NCBI GenBank assembly: GCA_004295085.1
Contig: SHNF01000016.1
Coordinates: forward strand, 27,130-91,129
Direction of reading: 5' to 3'
Origin: Planctomycetota bacterium
GTDB lineage: Bacteria > Planctomycetota > UBA1135
Length of the DNA: 64,000 nucleotides
Shown here: positions 1 through 7,938 of the stretch, piece by piece
Layout of the letters: each line of letters begins with the position of its first letter
How positions within the stretch are numbered: the first letter of the stretch is position 1
The notes under the pieces: generated by a model
Database searches by the model: none
What the model was told of the DNA's origin: nothing
Seen by the model: only the letters and a program-made list of their open reading frames with translations
Program-made: the position numbers and the translations under genes

Positions 1-885
1 TTCCGCAAGCTCAGTTCGCCGGTGCCGGGCGTGGTGCTCGGTTGAGCGTCGTAGCGGTTCGAAGTGGTGGTGAACCAGAACTTGCCGTCCGGGTCCTCGA
101 TGATGGAGCGTACGCCGAAGTTGCCGTTGGCGCCGAGGCCGATTTCCGTATTGTCGGCCCACGCAAACGACTTTCCGTCGTACCGGCACACGCCGAGCGT
201 GGCGGTGCCGAACCAAACATGCCCATTGCTGTCCTTGAAAATGGTGTAGACGTCGTACGGGCTGTACTTCATGGCCGGATACTGCGAACGCGGGAATTTG
301 GCATAGTGGTCCTCTCCGGCCTTGGTTTTGGGGAACGCCAGGCGATGGAGAGTCTCGCCGTCGTAGCGGTACACCGCCCTCGAGTCATTTCCGCCAGGGA
401 ACCAGAGGTCATCGGGCTCCAGCCCCCACTCGCTCTCCGACGGCTCGGTTTCGGCGGCACGGAGCGTGCGGAACACGTGGCCGTCGAACCGGCTGATTCC
501 TTCCGGATCGCTGCAGACGTAGATGTTCCCCACGCGATCCTCCTGGATGGCGCGAACGTAGTTGCCGGCCAAGCCATGCTCGGTCGTGAAGTGGAGGATC
601 GTCTTGCCGTCATAGCGGTAGACGCCCTGTCCATAGCTCCCGAACCAAAGGGTCTGGTCCTTCGCCTGGAAAACGACATTCACCTGCGGATCGAGTGCAG
701 TGACGGCGGTGCCGCCCGCGGCCAGGTATGCCTGTTGCTTCGAAGCCGCGTCCTCGGTTGGGGGCGTGCTTTGCGCGCTGCACGCGCTGGCGAGGGCCAT
801 GAGGCCGCCGAGAACTACGGCCGTCAGTCGCGCGATCGGTTGGAAGGTCGCGCGTGCTCGTTGTTCGAACGTGAGGGGCGTCATC
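1..885 (-). CDS. Secreted two-component-regulator-type beta-propeller lipoprotein (partial)
   Basis: The reading frame runs off the left edge, so the C-terminus is missing. The chosen ATG at 885 lies just after a purine-rich GGAGA stretch. The N-terminus is a basic then hydrophobic signal peptide ending in an ASAC lipobox, so the protein is probably exported and lipidated. Downstream it has repeated short blocks of the kind D-x-LWFGSYGQGVYRYDGK and VWFGTATLGVCRYDGK, the signature of two-component-regulator propeller (Reg_prop) blades. Such blades form a sensor or binding propeller. No kinase or output domain is visible in the part present. It could be a stand-alone periplasmic propeller or the sensor end of a longer protein. 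Family assignment is firm; function is not. Confidence 0.8.
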
Positions 886-1027
886 GGGAGGTCTCCGGTT
901 CGGGGCATGGACTGCAGACTCCTGCAGCCGGTGAGTGTTGGCTCAATACGTGAAGGGGCATCCCCCCTATGTAACCTGCATGTAATCTCTGCTCGAGCAA
1001 GGCCTGCGAACCCCGGCACGGCGCCCG

Positions 1028-2434
1028 TCAGGGTCGCGGGGATGCGCTGCCGTGGTTGCGCGCCGGGCCCGTTGCCAGCAGGCGGTGCAGGATCTCGAGA
1101 CCTTGTTCGACCTCGGGGCGGGTTGAGGGGGCGGCGAGGCAGACGCGGACGGCCGCGGGGGCCGGGATCGGGCCGACGAGGAAGGGCGTCGAGGGCGTGA
1201 CGGCGACTCCGGCCTCGCGCGCCTCCAGCGCGAACTCGAGGCTGGTCCAGGGCGAGGGCAGGTGCAGCCAGGCGTAATAGCCGTTGCGCTGCGCGTCGAA
1301 GCGGGCGCCGTCGAGCAGGCGCGCGCAGAGCTTCTGGCGCTCCCCCGCCTCGCGGCGCTTCCGGCTCACGACCGCGTCGGCCGTGCCGTCCTCGATCCAG
1401 GTGGCGGCAACCTCGACCGGGAGCGCCGACACCGTCCACAGGGTGGCCCAGATGGCTTCGGCGGCGCGGCGCACCAGCTTCGGCGGCGGGACCAGGAAGG
1501 CCACGCGCAGGCCGGGGACCACGGCCTTGGAGAAGCTGGCGACGTAGAACGAGTGGTCCCGCGCCATGCTCGCGATGGGTGGCGGAGGCGCGTGGCTGCT
1601 CAGCCGGTGCACGTCGTCCTCGAGCACGAAGAAGTCGTACTTCTTGGCGAGCCGGGCGATCTCGCCGCGCTTGCCGGCGTCCAGCTGCGCGGTGGTCGGA
1701 TTGTGAAAGCTCGGGACGGTGTAGAGCGCGCGCACCCGCTGGCGCTTGCAGGCTGCCTCGATCGCAGCGACGTCAATCCCTTGCCCCGGGCCCTCCTCCG
1801 GGATCCCGTGCAGCCGCAGTTGCAGGTGGCTCGCGATGGCGCGGAGGCCCGGATAGCTCAGCTCGTCGCAGAGGATGATGTCGCCCGGGGTACAGATGGA
1901 CAGGAGCGCCACGCAGAGCGCGTGGTGCGTGCCGGCGCAGACCACGATCCCGTCCGCGCCGGCCGCGAGGTCGAAGCGCTCGACCCAGGCAGCTCCGGCG
2001 CGCCGGTGCCGCCCGCTGCCCGCGTGGTCCTGGTAGCAAAGGAGCCGTTGCGCGCCGCCACGGCGCGCGACCTTCGCCAGCGCGGAGGCGAGGTCGGGAT
2101 CCTCGGAGTGCAGCGGCAGGTCCACGCTCATCTCGACCAGCCCAGTGCTCGGCAGCCCCAGCGGATTGCCCGCGGACGCCGTCGCCACGAAGGTCCCGCT
2201 CCCGACCCGGCTCGAGACCAGCCCGCTCTTCTCCGCTTCCTTGTAAGCCCGCGTGACGGTTCCGAGGCCGACATCGAGTGCGCGAGCGAGCTGGCGGTGC
2301 GTGGGCAGGCGGTCACCGGGGTGCAGCCGCCCGCCGGCAATGTCCGTGGCGAGCTCGCGGACGATGGCCTGGTAGAGCGGTTCCTCGTGATCGTGAACCG
2401 CCGGCTTCCAAAGGATGGTGCGCGGCACCGTCAC
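1028..2434 (-). CDS. MocR-type GntR/aminotransferase transcriptional regulator
   Basis: 468 residues, the usual length for MocR/PdxR regulators. Residues 15-80 are a GntR winged helix (LYQAIVRELATDIAGG, then PTHRQLARALDVGLGTVTRAY). Residues 110-460 are a fold-type I aminotransferase-like domain, with the PLP-binding lysine in VASFSKAVVPGLRV and the aspartate-tyrosine core in SYPGLRAI and ALYTVPSFHNP. Members bind PLP or an amino-compound and act as activators or repressors, often of a divergent gene. The start is GTG at 2434, which overlaps a palindromic GTCAC-A-GTGAC element, so autoregulation is likely. The divergent neighbour is the putative selenoprotein at 2538. Family is certain; the effector and target are inferred. 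Confidence 0.93.
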   Translation of the reverse strand: MTVPRTILWKPAVHDHEEPLYQAIVRELATDIAGGRLHPGDRLPTHRQLARALDVGLGTVTRAYKEAEKSGLVSSRVGSGTFVATASAGNPLGLPSTGLVEMSVDLPLHSEDPDLASALAKVARRGGAQRLLCYQDHAGSGRHRRAGAAWVERFDLAAGADGIVVCAGTHHALCVALLSICTPGDIILCDELSYPGLRAIASHLQLRLHGIPEEGPGQGIDVAAIEAACKRQRVRALYTVPSFHNPTTAQLDAGKRGEIARLAKKYDFFVLEDDVHRLSSHAPPPPIASMARDHSFYVASFSKAVVPGLRVAFLVPPPKLVRRAAEAIWATLWTVSALPVEVAATWIEDGTADAVVSRKRREAGERQKLCARLLDGARFDAQRNGYYAWLHLPSPWTSLEFALEAREAGVAVTPSTPFLVGPIPAPAAVRVCLAAPSTRPEVEQGLEILHRLLATGPARNHGSASPRP

Positions 2435-2496
2435 AGTGACACTATGCTATCAATGATTCTTGGATTGCTGTGACATCTGTATTGCTATTGTCACTG
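2430..2496. promoter_or_regulatory. Candidate MocR operator cluster in divergent promoter region
   Basis: Four half-sites of GTGACA/TGTCAC type are seen: GTCAC 2430-2434, GTGACA 2436-2441, GTGACA 2470-2475 and TGTCAC 2489-2494. The outer pair extends to a perfect 8-bp inverted repeat (CAGTGACA 2434-2441 with TGTCACTG 2489-2496). ATTGCT is directly repeated at 2465 and 2481. MocR regulators typically bind such mixed direct and inverted repeats between divergent genes. Assignment to the MocR encoded next door is inference. Confidence 0.5.
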
Positions 2497-2537
2497 CACG
2501 ATGTACTCTGGCACCATACTCATCACCGGGGGTCGCC

Positions 2538-4097
2538 ATGTCCCTTCTCTCGTCCCTGATCCTCCTCGCCGCTCAAGATCCTTCCGGCGCAGCGCTCCGC
2601 CGCGACTTCTCGCTCGAGCTGGCGGCGAGCTGGGAGCGGCTCACCGACACGGTGTACGGCTTCGAGAAGCGCTATCCGCTGGTCCGCGATCTCGCGCCCG
2701 CGGCCGAGCGAGCGCGCTACGGGGCGGAGCGCTTCGCTCCGCTCCTGCCTCCTCCGGGCGCGGCCGTGGGCGACGTCTGGCGGCTCGACATCGCCGACCT
2801 GCTCCCCTTCCTGCGCCAGCTCCATCCCGGAGCCACCGCGGAGATGCATCACGACGGCGGCTTCGGCCTCGCCGCGCCGGGCGGATGGGCCTGTCTCCGC
2901 GTCCTCGACGGAGCGCGCGCGGAAGTGCTGTTGCGCGTCCACGCCGACTTCCTGATCGACGGCGACGGCACGCGAACCACGTCCTCGTGGTTCACGCCGG
3001 CGCAGTTCCGCGGGCGTCTGGTCCTCGATCGCGAGCGCGGCGAGGTCCTCGCCTTCGAGCTCGGCGTTCCGGCCCAGAGCGCCAACGTCGACGTCAACAT
3101 CGCCGAGGAGGGCGGCATCTCGGCCGACATCGGCCGGGTCCCGCGCATGGAGCTGCGGGGCGGCGAGTTCCCGGACTACTCCCCCGCCGCGGCGCAGATC
3201 GAGGAGAGCGCGGCCGAGGACCTGCTGGCGCGCAAGTTCTATCCCTTCGCCGAGATCGAGTGGCTGGATCTGCCGTCGGCGCTGGCCCGCTCGAAGGAGA
3301 CCGGAAAGCCGCTGCACGTCCTCGCCCTCTTCGGCAGCTTGATGGACGAGTCCTGTTGACTGAGCGGCAAGTCCCTCCGTGCGAGGGTCCTCGCTGCTCC
3401 CGACGTCATCGCGCTGCTCCAGGAAGGATTCGTCAACACCTGGCTGCTCGCCCGGGACCTCGACGCGATCGCGCGAGAGGCCGGCGACGCGGACCTCGCC
3501 GCGCTCTGCAAGCTCGTGCAGGAGAACTACGGCTATCCCGTCGACACCGTCCTGATCTCCCCGGATCTGAAGGTCCTCGGGCACCTGAACGTGGAGGAGC
3601 CCGCGGCCATGGACCCGCATGGGTACCTCCGGTTCCTCCGCAAGGGTCTCGCCGAGGCGCGCGGAGAGGAGATCGAGACGCCTGCGGAGGAGGAAGTCGC
3701 GCCGGTTGAGGGCATGGCGGCGCTGGTCCTTCGCCCCGACGCGGCGAGCGGCAGCGTGCTCGACGTGATCCAGCGCCGCGGCTTCGGCGAGCCGAGCATG
3801 GTCTTCTACCCCATCGACGCGAGCGCTTTCGCCGCCGGAGGGACGCTGGAGATCGTGGTGCGCATGGGAGCTTCCCGCCCCGCCGGCAGGTTCGAGCTGT
3901 GCGCCCCGGTCGGTGACCAGCCCGGCTACCTGGGACCCGTGGAGACTCTCGAGAGCGTGGGCCAACGGCAGACCGCGACGATGGTCTACGAGTTCCCGCC
4001 GGGCGCATTCCTCGGCCTGGCCGCGATGCCGGCCGCGGGGAGCGCGGAGGGCGACAGCAACGCCTTCCTGGCCACGATTACGGTTCGCGCGCGTTGA
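2538..4097 (+). CDS. Putative thioredoxin-like selenoprotein (in-frame TGA at 3357-3359 read as Sec)
   Basis: An ATG at 2538, preceded by GGGGGT, opens a frame that meets one TGA at 3357 and then continues without any stop to TGA 4097, giving about 519 residues. Both halves read as one protein. Before the TGA is a beta strand plus active-site-like segment (LHVLALFGSLMDESC); after it come SGKSLRARV, a helix, then YPVDTVLISPDLKVLGHLN, a typical late thioredoxin strand with a cis-Pro-like context. The TGA codon would place Sec274 directly after Cys273, as a redox pair. A hairpin after the TGA fits a bacterial SECIS. The N-terminal 13 residues look like a short signal peptide or membrane anchor. 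Residues 1-240 and the C-terminal 110 residues are not recognised. The alternative is a nonsense-mutated pseudogene, but intact coding character on both sides argues against it. No selA, selB or selC is in the window. Confidence 0.72.
3363..3395 (+). promoter_or_regulatory. Candidate bacterial SECIS hairpin
   Basis: Immediately downstream of the in-frame TGA at 3357-3359, the RNA can fold with an outer stem AGCG 3363-3366 to CGCU 3392-3395 and an inner stem CCCUC 3373-3377 to GAGGG 3383-3387, capped by the five-base loop CGUGC. Eighteen bases separate the TGA from the loop, and G is at loop position 2. Both agree with the known bacterial SECIS pattern (loop about 16-37 nt from UGA, an early G in a short loop). 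It supports SelB-dependent selenocysteine insertion. Confidence 0.6.
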
Positions 4098-4232
4098 CGC
4101 GGAGGACCGGGCGGAGCCGATGCGCTACAAGCTGCACTCGGGTGAGCGATCGATCGGTTACGCCGTGGCCTGCGCAGGTGAACGCCGGCAGTTGGGCGGA
4201 CAAGGCACTCGTGAATCGGAAGGAACTCTGAG

Positions 4233-4706
4233 ATGAGAGGGCGTTTTCAGTGGAGAGCATCGTTGAGGATCAGGGCCTCGCGTGACCGGCTGTGGGCGAT
4301 CGTTGACGACCTGTCCCTGATTCCCAAGTACCATGCGGAGGTCGGAAAGGTTGATCTCCTGTCAGGGCAGAGCACCAGGGCGACTGGCGTGAAGTACCGA
4401 TGCACGATACTGACGGGCAGGAAAGGCAGCTGTATCGAAGAGGTGGTCGACTACGTCCCGGGCGAACGATTCACCACGGCTTTTCCTGAAGACACCTGGG
4501 GCATCAGCAAGATGTTGCGGGACTTTGTCGTGGACAGCATTCTCGTGCCGCGTGGGGATTTCGAGACGGACGTGGTCCTGGAAGCTTACTACGAGCCAAT
4601 AGGGTGGAAGATGCGAGTATTGAATGCCCTCTTTCTCCGGCGTCTCATGGCACGCAGAGCATTGCGCACCATTGAGGGCGTGAAGCGCCTGGCAGAAGCG
4701 ACGTAG
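4233..4706 (+). CDS. SRPBCC (polyketide cyclase/START-like) family protein
   Basis: 157 residues with the SRPBCC layout: an opening strand and helix (RASRDRLWAIVDDLSLIPKYH), a series of beta strands, and a long C-terminal helix (RRLMARRALRTIEGVKRL). AAGGA lies about 10 bases before the ATG. SRPBCC proteins form a helix-grip pocket for hydrophobic ligands; no catalytic residues are evident. It stands alone, with about 135 bp of non-coding DNA upstream and 27 bp before the next short gene. The ligand is unknown. Confidence 0.85.
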   Translation: MRGRFQWRASLRIRASRDRLWAIVDDLSLIPKYHAEVGKVDLLSGQSTRATGVKYRCTILTGRKGSCIEEVVDYVPGERFTTAFPEDTWGISKMLRDFVVDSILVPRGDFETDVVLEAYYEPIGWKMRVLNALFLRRLMARRALRTIEGVKRLAEAT

Positions 4707-4733
4707 TGTCGTCAGGCTGCTCCGGAGGAGAGA

Positions 4734-4958
4734 ATGCGGTACACGCGCCAGGTCCTCTTCGTCGCCGACGTGAACCGCGTGGCTCGTTTCTACATCGACA
4801 TGCTCGGCTTCGAAAAGCATTGGCACGCAGGCAGCGGCGCGCTCGAGCGGACGGGCACGGCGCGCAACATCGCCACGTTCCGGAAGCTCGAGGTTCCTCC
4901 TCGAGGAATGACCTACACTACGGCCGCGGCGCTCAACGACAGCAACGAGGGAGTGTGA
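4734..4958 (+). pseudogene. Chimeric relic: VOC N-terminus joined to DUF1697 C-terminus
   Basis: The reading frame has a good ribosome site (GGAGGAGAG before ATG 4734). Residues 1-32 are a clean start of a vicinal-oxygen-chelate/glyoxalase domain (RQVLFVADVNRVARFYIDML). The family should continue for about 90 more residues, but it stops. Residues 36-52 instead read ALERTGTARNIATFRKLE, the C-terminal signature of DUF1697 proteins. The intact DUF1697 gene in this window at 9705-10247 ends with [16 protein letters not shown], and the DNA is visibly similar (4836-4890 versus about 10173-10225). The last 20 residues match neither. This is most easily explained by a deletion that fused remnants of two genes. 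A functional 74-residue protein is unlikely. Confidence 0.65.
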
Positions 4959-4961
4959 ATC

Positions 4962-5330
4962 ATGCCCGTCTTTCGCCTGGAGCAGAACCAGATCCACAGC
5001 ATGCAAGGCAACCACATCGCCGGCGTGGCCACGCCCACGAGCGGCGCGCGGCAGGTGGAAATGTGGCGCGGCCGGATGGACGCCAGCTCGGCGACCCCGC
5101 CGCACAGCCACGACACCGAGGAGGTGGTCCTGTTCCTCAAGGGCAGCGGCCGCGCGACCGTGGGTGACCGGGAGGTCCGCTACCAGCAGGGCGACACGCT
5201 GATCCTCCCGCCGGCCCAGGTGCACCAGATTTTCGCCGAGACGGACAGCGAGTTCGTCTCTGCGATGCCGGCCGGCTGCACGGTGAGGCTGCCGGACGGT
5301 GTGGTGATCGACCTGCCTTGGCGCTTGTAA
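4962..5330 (+). CDS. Cupin-domain protein (small single-domain cupin)
   Basis: 122 residues with both cupin motifs: PPHSHDTEEVVLFLKGSG (metal ligands H, H, E) and GDTLILPPAQVHQIF (third histidine). The middle carries GRATVGDREVRYQQGD, typical of the barrel strand between motifs. Single-domain cupins of this kind bind a divalent metal and act as small oxygenases, isomerases or binding proteins; substrate cannot be predicted. It begins 3 bp after the chimeric relic and lies directly upstream of a second, unrelated cupin, suggesting co-transcription. Confidence 0.88.
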   Translation: MPVFRLEQNQIHSMQGNHIAGVATPTSGARQVEMWRGRMDASSATPPHSHDTEEVVLFLKGSGRATVGDREVRYQQGDTLILPPAQVHQIFAETDSEFVSAMPAGCTVRLPDGVVIDLPWRL

Positions 5331-5368
5331 TCTGCCTGGATGGCGCGGGGCGAACCAGCCGTACTCTC

Positions 5369-5815
5369 ATGAGCACGAGGGATTCCACGTCGGACCAGGA
5401 ACCGATCATGGTCGGCAAGATGAGGATCCGCTATCTCATCGACGGCACGGCCACTCGCGGCATGGGCGTCTTCGAATTGAGCGTCCCGCCGGGATCGAAC
5501 GTTCCACCTCCGCATAGCCATACGGCGAATGAGGAGTGCGTATACGTCCTGGAAGGGGTGCTGCGGTACGCAGTCGACGACGTCGCGCGTGATCTGCGTC
5601 CTGGCGACTGGATGCTCACGCCCCGCGGGTCCGTGCATCAGTTCAGCAACCCACACGAGCAGCCCGCCCGGGCGCTCATCGTCTTGACGCCGGACATCGG
5701 CGCCCAGTACTTTCGCGATGTGGCTGCCGTGGTCAATCTCGGCGGTCCACCCGACCAGGCGGGACTCCTTGCGGTAATGACCCGCTATGGACTGGTTCCG
5801 GCACCACGGAAGTGA
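5369..5815 (+). CDS. Cupin-domain protein
   Basis: 148 residues. Cupin motif 1 is PPPHSHTANEECVYVLEG and motif 2 is PGDWMLTPRGSVHQFSNP, so the metal site looks complete. An upstream in-frame TTG exists, but ATG 5369 (STRDSTSDQEP...) gives the natural N-terminus, although the ribosome site is weak. Beyond the barrel there is a C-terminal helix region (TPDIGAQYFRDVAAVV) often seen in larger quercetinase-like cupins. It follows another cupin gene by 38 bp. Substrate unknown. Confidence 0.87.
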   Translation: MSTRDSTSDQEPIMVGKMRIRYLIDGTATRGMGVFELSVPPGSNVPPPHSHTANEECVYVLEGVLRYAVDDVARDLRPGDWMLTPRGSVHQFSNPHEQPARALIVLTPDIGAQYFRDVAAVVNLGGPPDQAGLLAVMTRYGLVPAPRK

Positions 5816-5837
5816 ACGCCGCGCCGGACACGCCGCA

Positions 5838-5880
5838 ATGCCCACCTTGTCCCCCGCGCGCATCATGGACACTTGTGGCC
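5838..5880 (+). pseudogene. Relic of an O-methyltransferase 5' end
   Basis: ATG 5838 starts the peptide MPTLSPARIMD, after which the similarity ends. The intact O-methyltransferase at 7939 starts MEQSRSNLSPARIME. The two loci share a perfect 22-bp match (5848-5869 and 7961-7982). A further stretch near 5893-5910 resembles the methyltransferase GTAF segment in another frame. This is a decayed start of a second methyltransferase gene, about 2.1 kb upstream of the intact one. Confidence 0.5.
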
Positions 5881-5986
5881 GTCACTCCTGGGGACGGCCT
5901 TCGCTTGGACTGACCGCGTTCACTTCACCCACCGTGTTGGTGCCGGTCTGTCCAATACAAGTCGGGCGGGCAACAGATCGCAACGC

Positions 5987-6544
5987 GTGAAGACATTCGT
6001 CGCTCGCACACCTGACCAGTGGCGCAAGTGGCTCGACGAGCACCACGACTCCGAGTCCGAGGTATGGCTCGTCTTCTACAAGCTGCACACGGGCGTGGGA
6101 TCGATCGCGTACCTGGACGCGCTCGACGCGGCGCTGTGCTTCGGTTGGGTGGACAGCCTGGTCAAGCGCCTGGACGAATCGCGCTACGCGCGCAAATTCA
6201 CGCCGCGGAAGGCGGACAGCCGGTGGTCGGCGATCAACCGGAAGCGCTACGCGGCATTGAAGGCCGCCGGCAGGTTGCAGCCAGGTGGAATCCATCGCGC
6301 TCCGACGGACCGCAGCTATGGTCCGCGACCACGGTTCCGGATGCCCGCAACGCTTCCACGGTACATCCAGGCAGCGTTGAGGAAACAGCCGGCGGCACGG
6401 CGGCACTTCGAGGGGCTGACGCCCTCACAGCGACGACGGTATGTCGGTTGGATCGAATCCGCCAAGCGCGAAGAGACCAAGGCCAGGCGTTTGCAGGAGG
6501 CGATTCGCCTGCTTGCTGCAGGCAAACCGCTCGGACTCAAGTGA
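5987..6544 (+). CDS. YdeI/OmpD-associated family protein
   Basis: 185 residues from GTG 5987. The frame is open further upstream, but that stretch overlaps the methyltransferase relic, so the short start is preferred. The sequence follows the YdeI pattern: an N-terminal WRKWLDEHHDSESEVWLVFY, the core ALCFGWVDSLVKRLDESRYA with FTPRKADSRWSAINRKR, and the C-terminal domain LTPSQRRRYVGWIESAKREET. Known members are linked to bacteriocin or peptide resistance in enterobacteria; the molecular role is unclear. It stands alone ahead of a VOC gene. Confidence 0.88.
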   Translation: MKTFVARTPDQWRKWLDEHHDSESEVWLVFYKLHTGVGSIAYLDALDAALCFGWVDSLVKRLDESRYARKFTPRKADSRWSAINRKRYAALKAAGRLQPGGIHRAPTDRSYGPRPRFRMPATLPRYIQAALRKQPAARRHFEGLTPSQRRRYVGWIESAKREETKARRLQEAIRLLAAGKPLGLK

Positions 6545-6564
6545 ACCGCCGCAGGAGTGACCCC

Positions 6565-6954
6565 ATGAGGCGCACGTGGACGATCATTGGCGTGGGCGAT
6601 GTGCCTGGCAGCTTCCAGTGGTACCAGTCGCTGCTGGGCCTGCCGGAGACGGCTCCCGCCCATGACTATTTCGGTCAGATCCTCGACTCGGATGGGACGG
6701 TCCTGCTCTGCCTGCACGAGTGGGGTGCCCATGAGCATCCCTCCTTGACGAGCCCCGACCACGCGCAGCCTGGCAACGGCCTCCTCTTGTTCTTCCGTGT
6801 CGATGATTTCGACATGGCACTCTCGAGGGCGCGCGCTCTCGTCGCCCGGCTCGAGGAGGAGCCCCATCTGAACCCGAACACTGGAACTCCGGAGTTCTCA
6901 CTCCGGGATCCGGACGGGTATTACGTCACGATCAGTGCGCTCTCTGCGGCCTGA
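6565..6954 (+). CDS. VOC family (glyoxalase/bleomycin-resistance-like) protein
   Basis: 129 residues, the normal length of a single VOC domain, from ATG 6565 with GGAG 8 bases upstream. The first beta-alpha-beta unit is TIIGVGDVPGSFQWYQSLLG and the second contains LLLFFRVDDFDMALSRA, ending in FSLRDPDGYYVTIS, which carries the usual terminal metal ligand or substrate-facing residue. VOC proteins include dioxygenases, isomerases and antibiotic-binding proteins; no subfamily can be assigned. Complete, unlike the VOC remnant at 4734. Confidence 0.88.
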   Translation: MRRTWTIIGVGDVPGSFQWYQSLLGLPETAPAHDYFGQILDSDGTVLLCLHEWGAHEHPSLTSPDHAQPGNGLLLFFRVDDFDMALSRARALVARLEEEPHLNPNTGTPEFSLRDPDGYYVTISALSAA

Positions 6955-7065
6955 CAAGGCATGCGACACGGGCAGGCTGCCGTCGGCAGGGCATGGTAAG
7001 GTCACGGGCCGCCGGCAGCTCTATGCCCGCTCCGTCAGGCATCACAACCAGCTGGAGAAGGAACC

Positions 7066-7620
7066 GTGGCGCTAAAACCAAGGAATGCGAAGCCGAAGGC
7101 CAAGGGCACGTCGCGCGCCAGCAAGCCACGCAAGTCGGCCCCCAGGTCCAAGGCCCCGCCGAAGGCCGGCGCGAAGGCCAGGCCGATCAAGGTGCGAAAG
7201 GGCGGGAAGGTCGTCCTCCTCTCGGGCGGCAACCCGCAGATCGCGAAGGCGGAGGGCGACGCCCCGGTGCAGGCGTACATCGCCGCGATGCCGGGCTGGA
7301 AGCGCGACCTCGGGAAGCGCCTCGACGCGCTCATCGTGCGGACCGTGCCCAAGGTGCGCAAGGCCGTGAAGTGGAACTCGCCGTTCTACGGCATCGAGGG
7401 CCGGGGCTGGTTCCTGGGGTTCTACGTCTTCACGCGCTACGTCAAGGTGAGCTTCTTCCGCGGCACGTCGCTGCGACCGGTACCGCCCGGCCCCAGCAAG
7501 GACAAGAACACGCGCTACCTCGACATCCACGAAGGCGACGCGCTCGACGAGGCGCAGATGGCGGGCTGGGTGAAGCAGGCGGCCGCGCTGCCCGGCTGGG
7601 TTCCTGGCCGAGCGTCCTGA
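7066..7620 (+). CDS. DUF1801 protein with Lys/Pro-rich N-terminal tail
   Basis: 184 residues from GTG 7066 (AAGGA upstream). Residues 1-45 are a low-complexity, strongly basic Lys/Ala/Pro/Ser tail resembling DNA-binding histone-like tails. Residues 60-175 form a DUF1801 (YdhG-like) domain: AYIAAMPGWKRDLGKRLDAL, KAVKWNSPFYGIEGRGWFLG and VKVSFFRG. The domain family is of unknown biochemical function, with a fold related to iron-sulfur scaffold-like proteins. A second DUF1801 gene lacking this tail lies at 23404. Confidence 0.85.
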   Translation: MALKPRNAKPKAKGTSRASKPRKSAPRSKAPPKAGAKARPIKVRKGGKVVLLSGGNPQIAKAEGDAPVQAYIAAMPGWKRDLGKRLDALIVRTVPKVRKAVKWNSPFYGIEGRGWFLGFYVFTRYVKVSFFRGTSLRPVPPGPSKDKNTRYLDIHEGDALDEAQMAGWVKQAAALPGWVPGRAS

Positions 7621-7652
7621 GGCTCGTCGCACACATCAAAGGAGGGATTCCC

Positions 7653-7886
7653 ATGGCTGCTTCACCGCAGTGTCCGAAGTGCAAGAGTGGAATGGAACAG
7701 GGATTCGTGCTCGACAACACCTATGGCTCGCGGGTGGTCAGCCAGTGGGCCGCAGGCGCTCCCCTGAAGTCGTTCTGGCTGGGCACGAAGCTGCCGGAAG
7801 AGAAGCTCGTTCCCATCGGGACGTACCGCTGCCCGTCCTGCGGCTACCTCGAGGCCTATGCAAGGCCGGAATTCGCCGCCAGATAG
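7653..7886 (+). CDS. Small zinc-ribbon protein (DUF6487-like)
   Basis: 77 residues from ATG 7653 behind an excellent AAAGGAGGGA ribosome site. Two CxxC knuckles are visible: CPKCKSG near the start and CPSCGYLEAYA near the end, with VVSQWAAGAPLKSFW between. This is the pattern of short zinc-ribbon proteins of the DUF6487 type, which are common as isolated genes. A metal-binding fold is likely; partner unknown. It follows the DUF1801 gene by 32 bp. Confidence 0.75.
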   Translation: MAASPQCPKCKSGMEQGFVLDNTYGSRVVSQWAAGAPLKSFWLGTKLPEEKLVPIGTYRCPSCGYLEAYARPEFAAR

Positions 7887-7938
7887 AAGCGGCGCCGGAC
7901 CGGCCAGCGAGGTTCCCGCGCGCCTACACTCTGCTCCG

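Noticed and set aside
3516..4097. Independent small gene starting at GTG 3516
   Set aside because: It is in frame with the upstream segment through a single TGA, begins in the middle of a thioredoxin-like helix and lacks a ribosome site, so it is better read as the C-terminal part of the putative selenoprotein.
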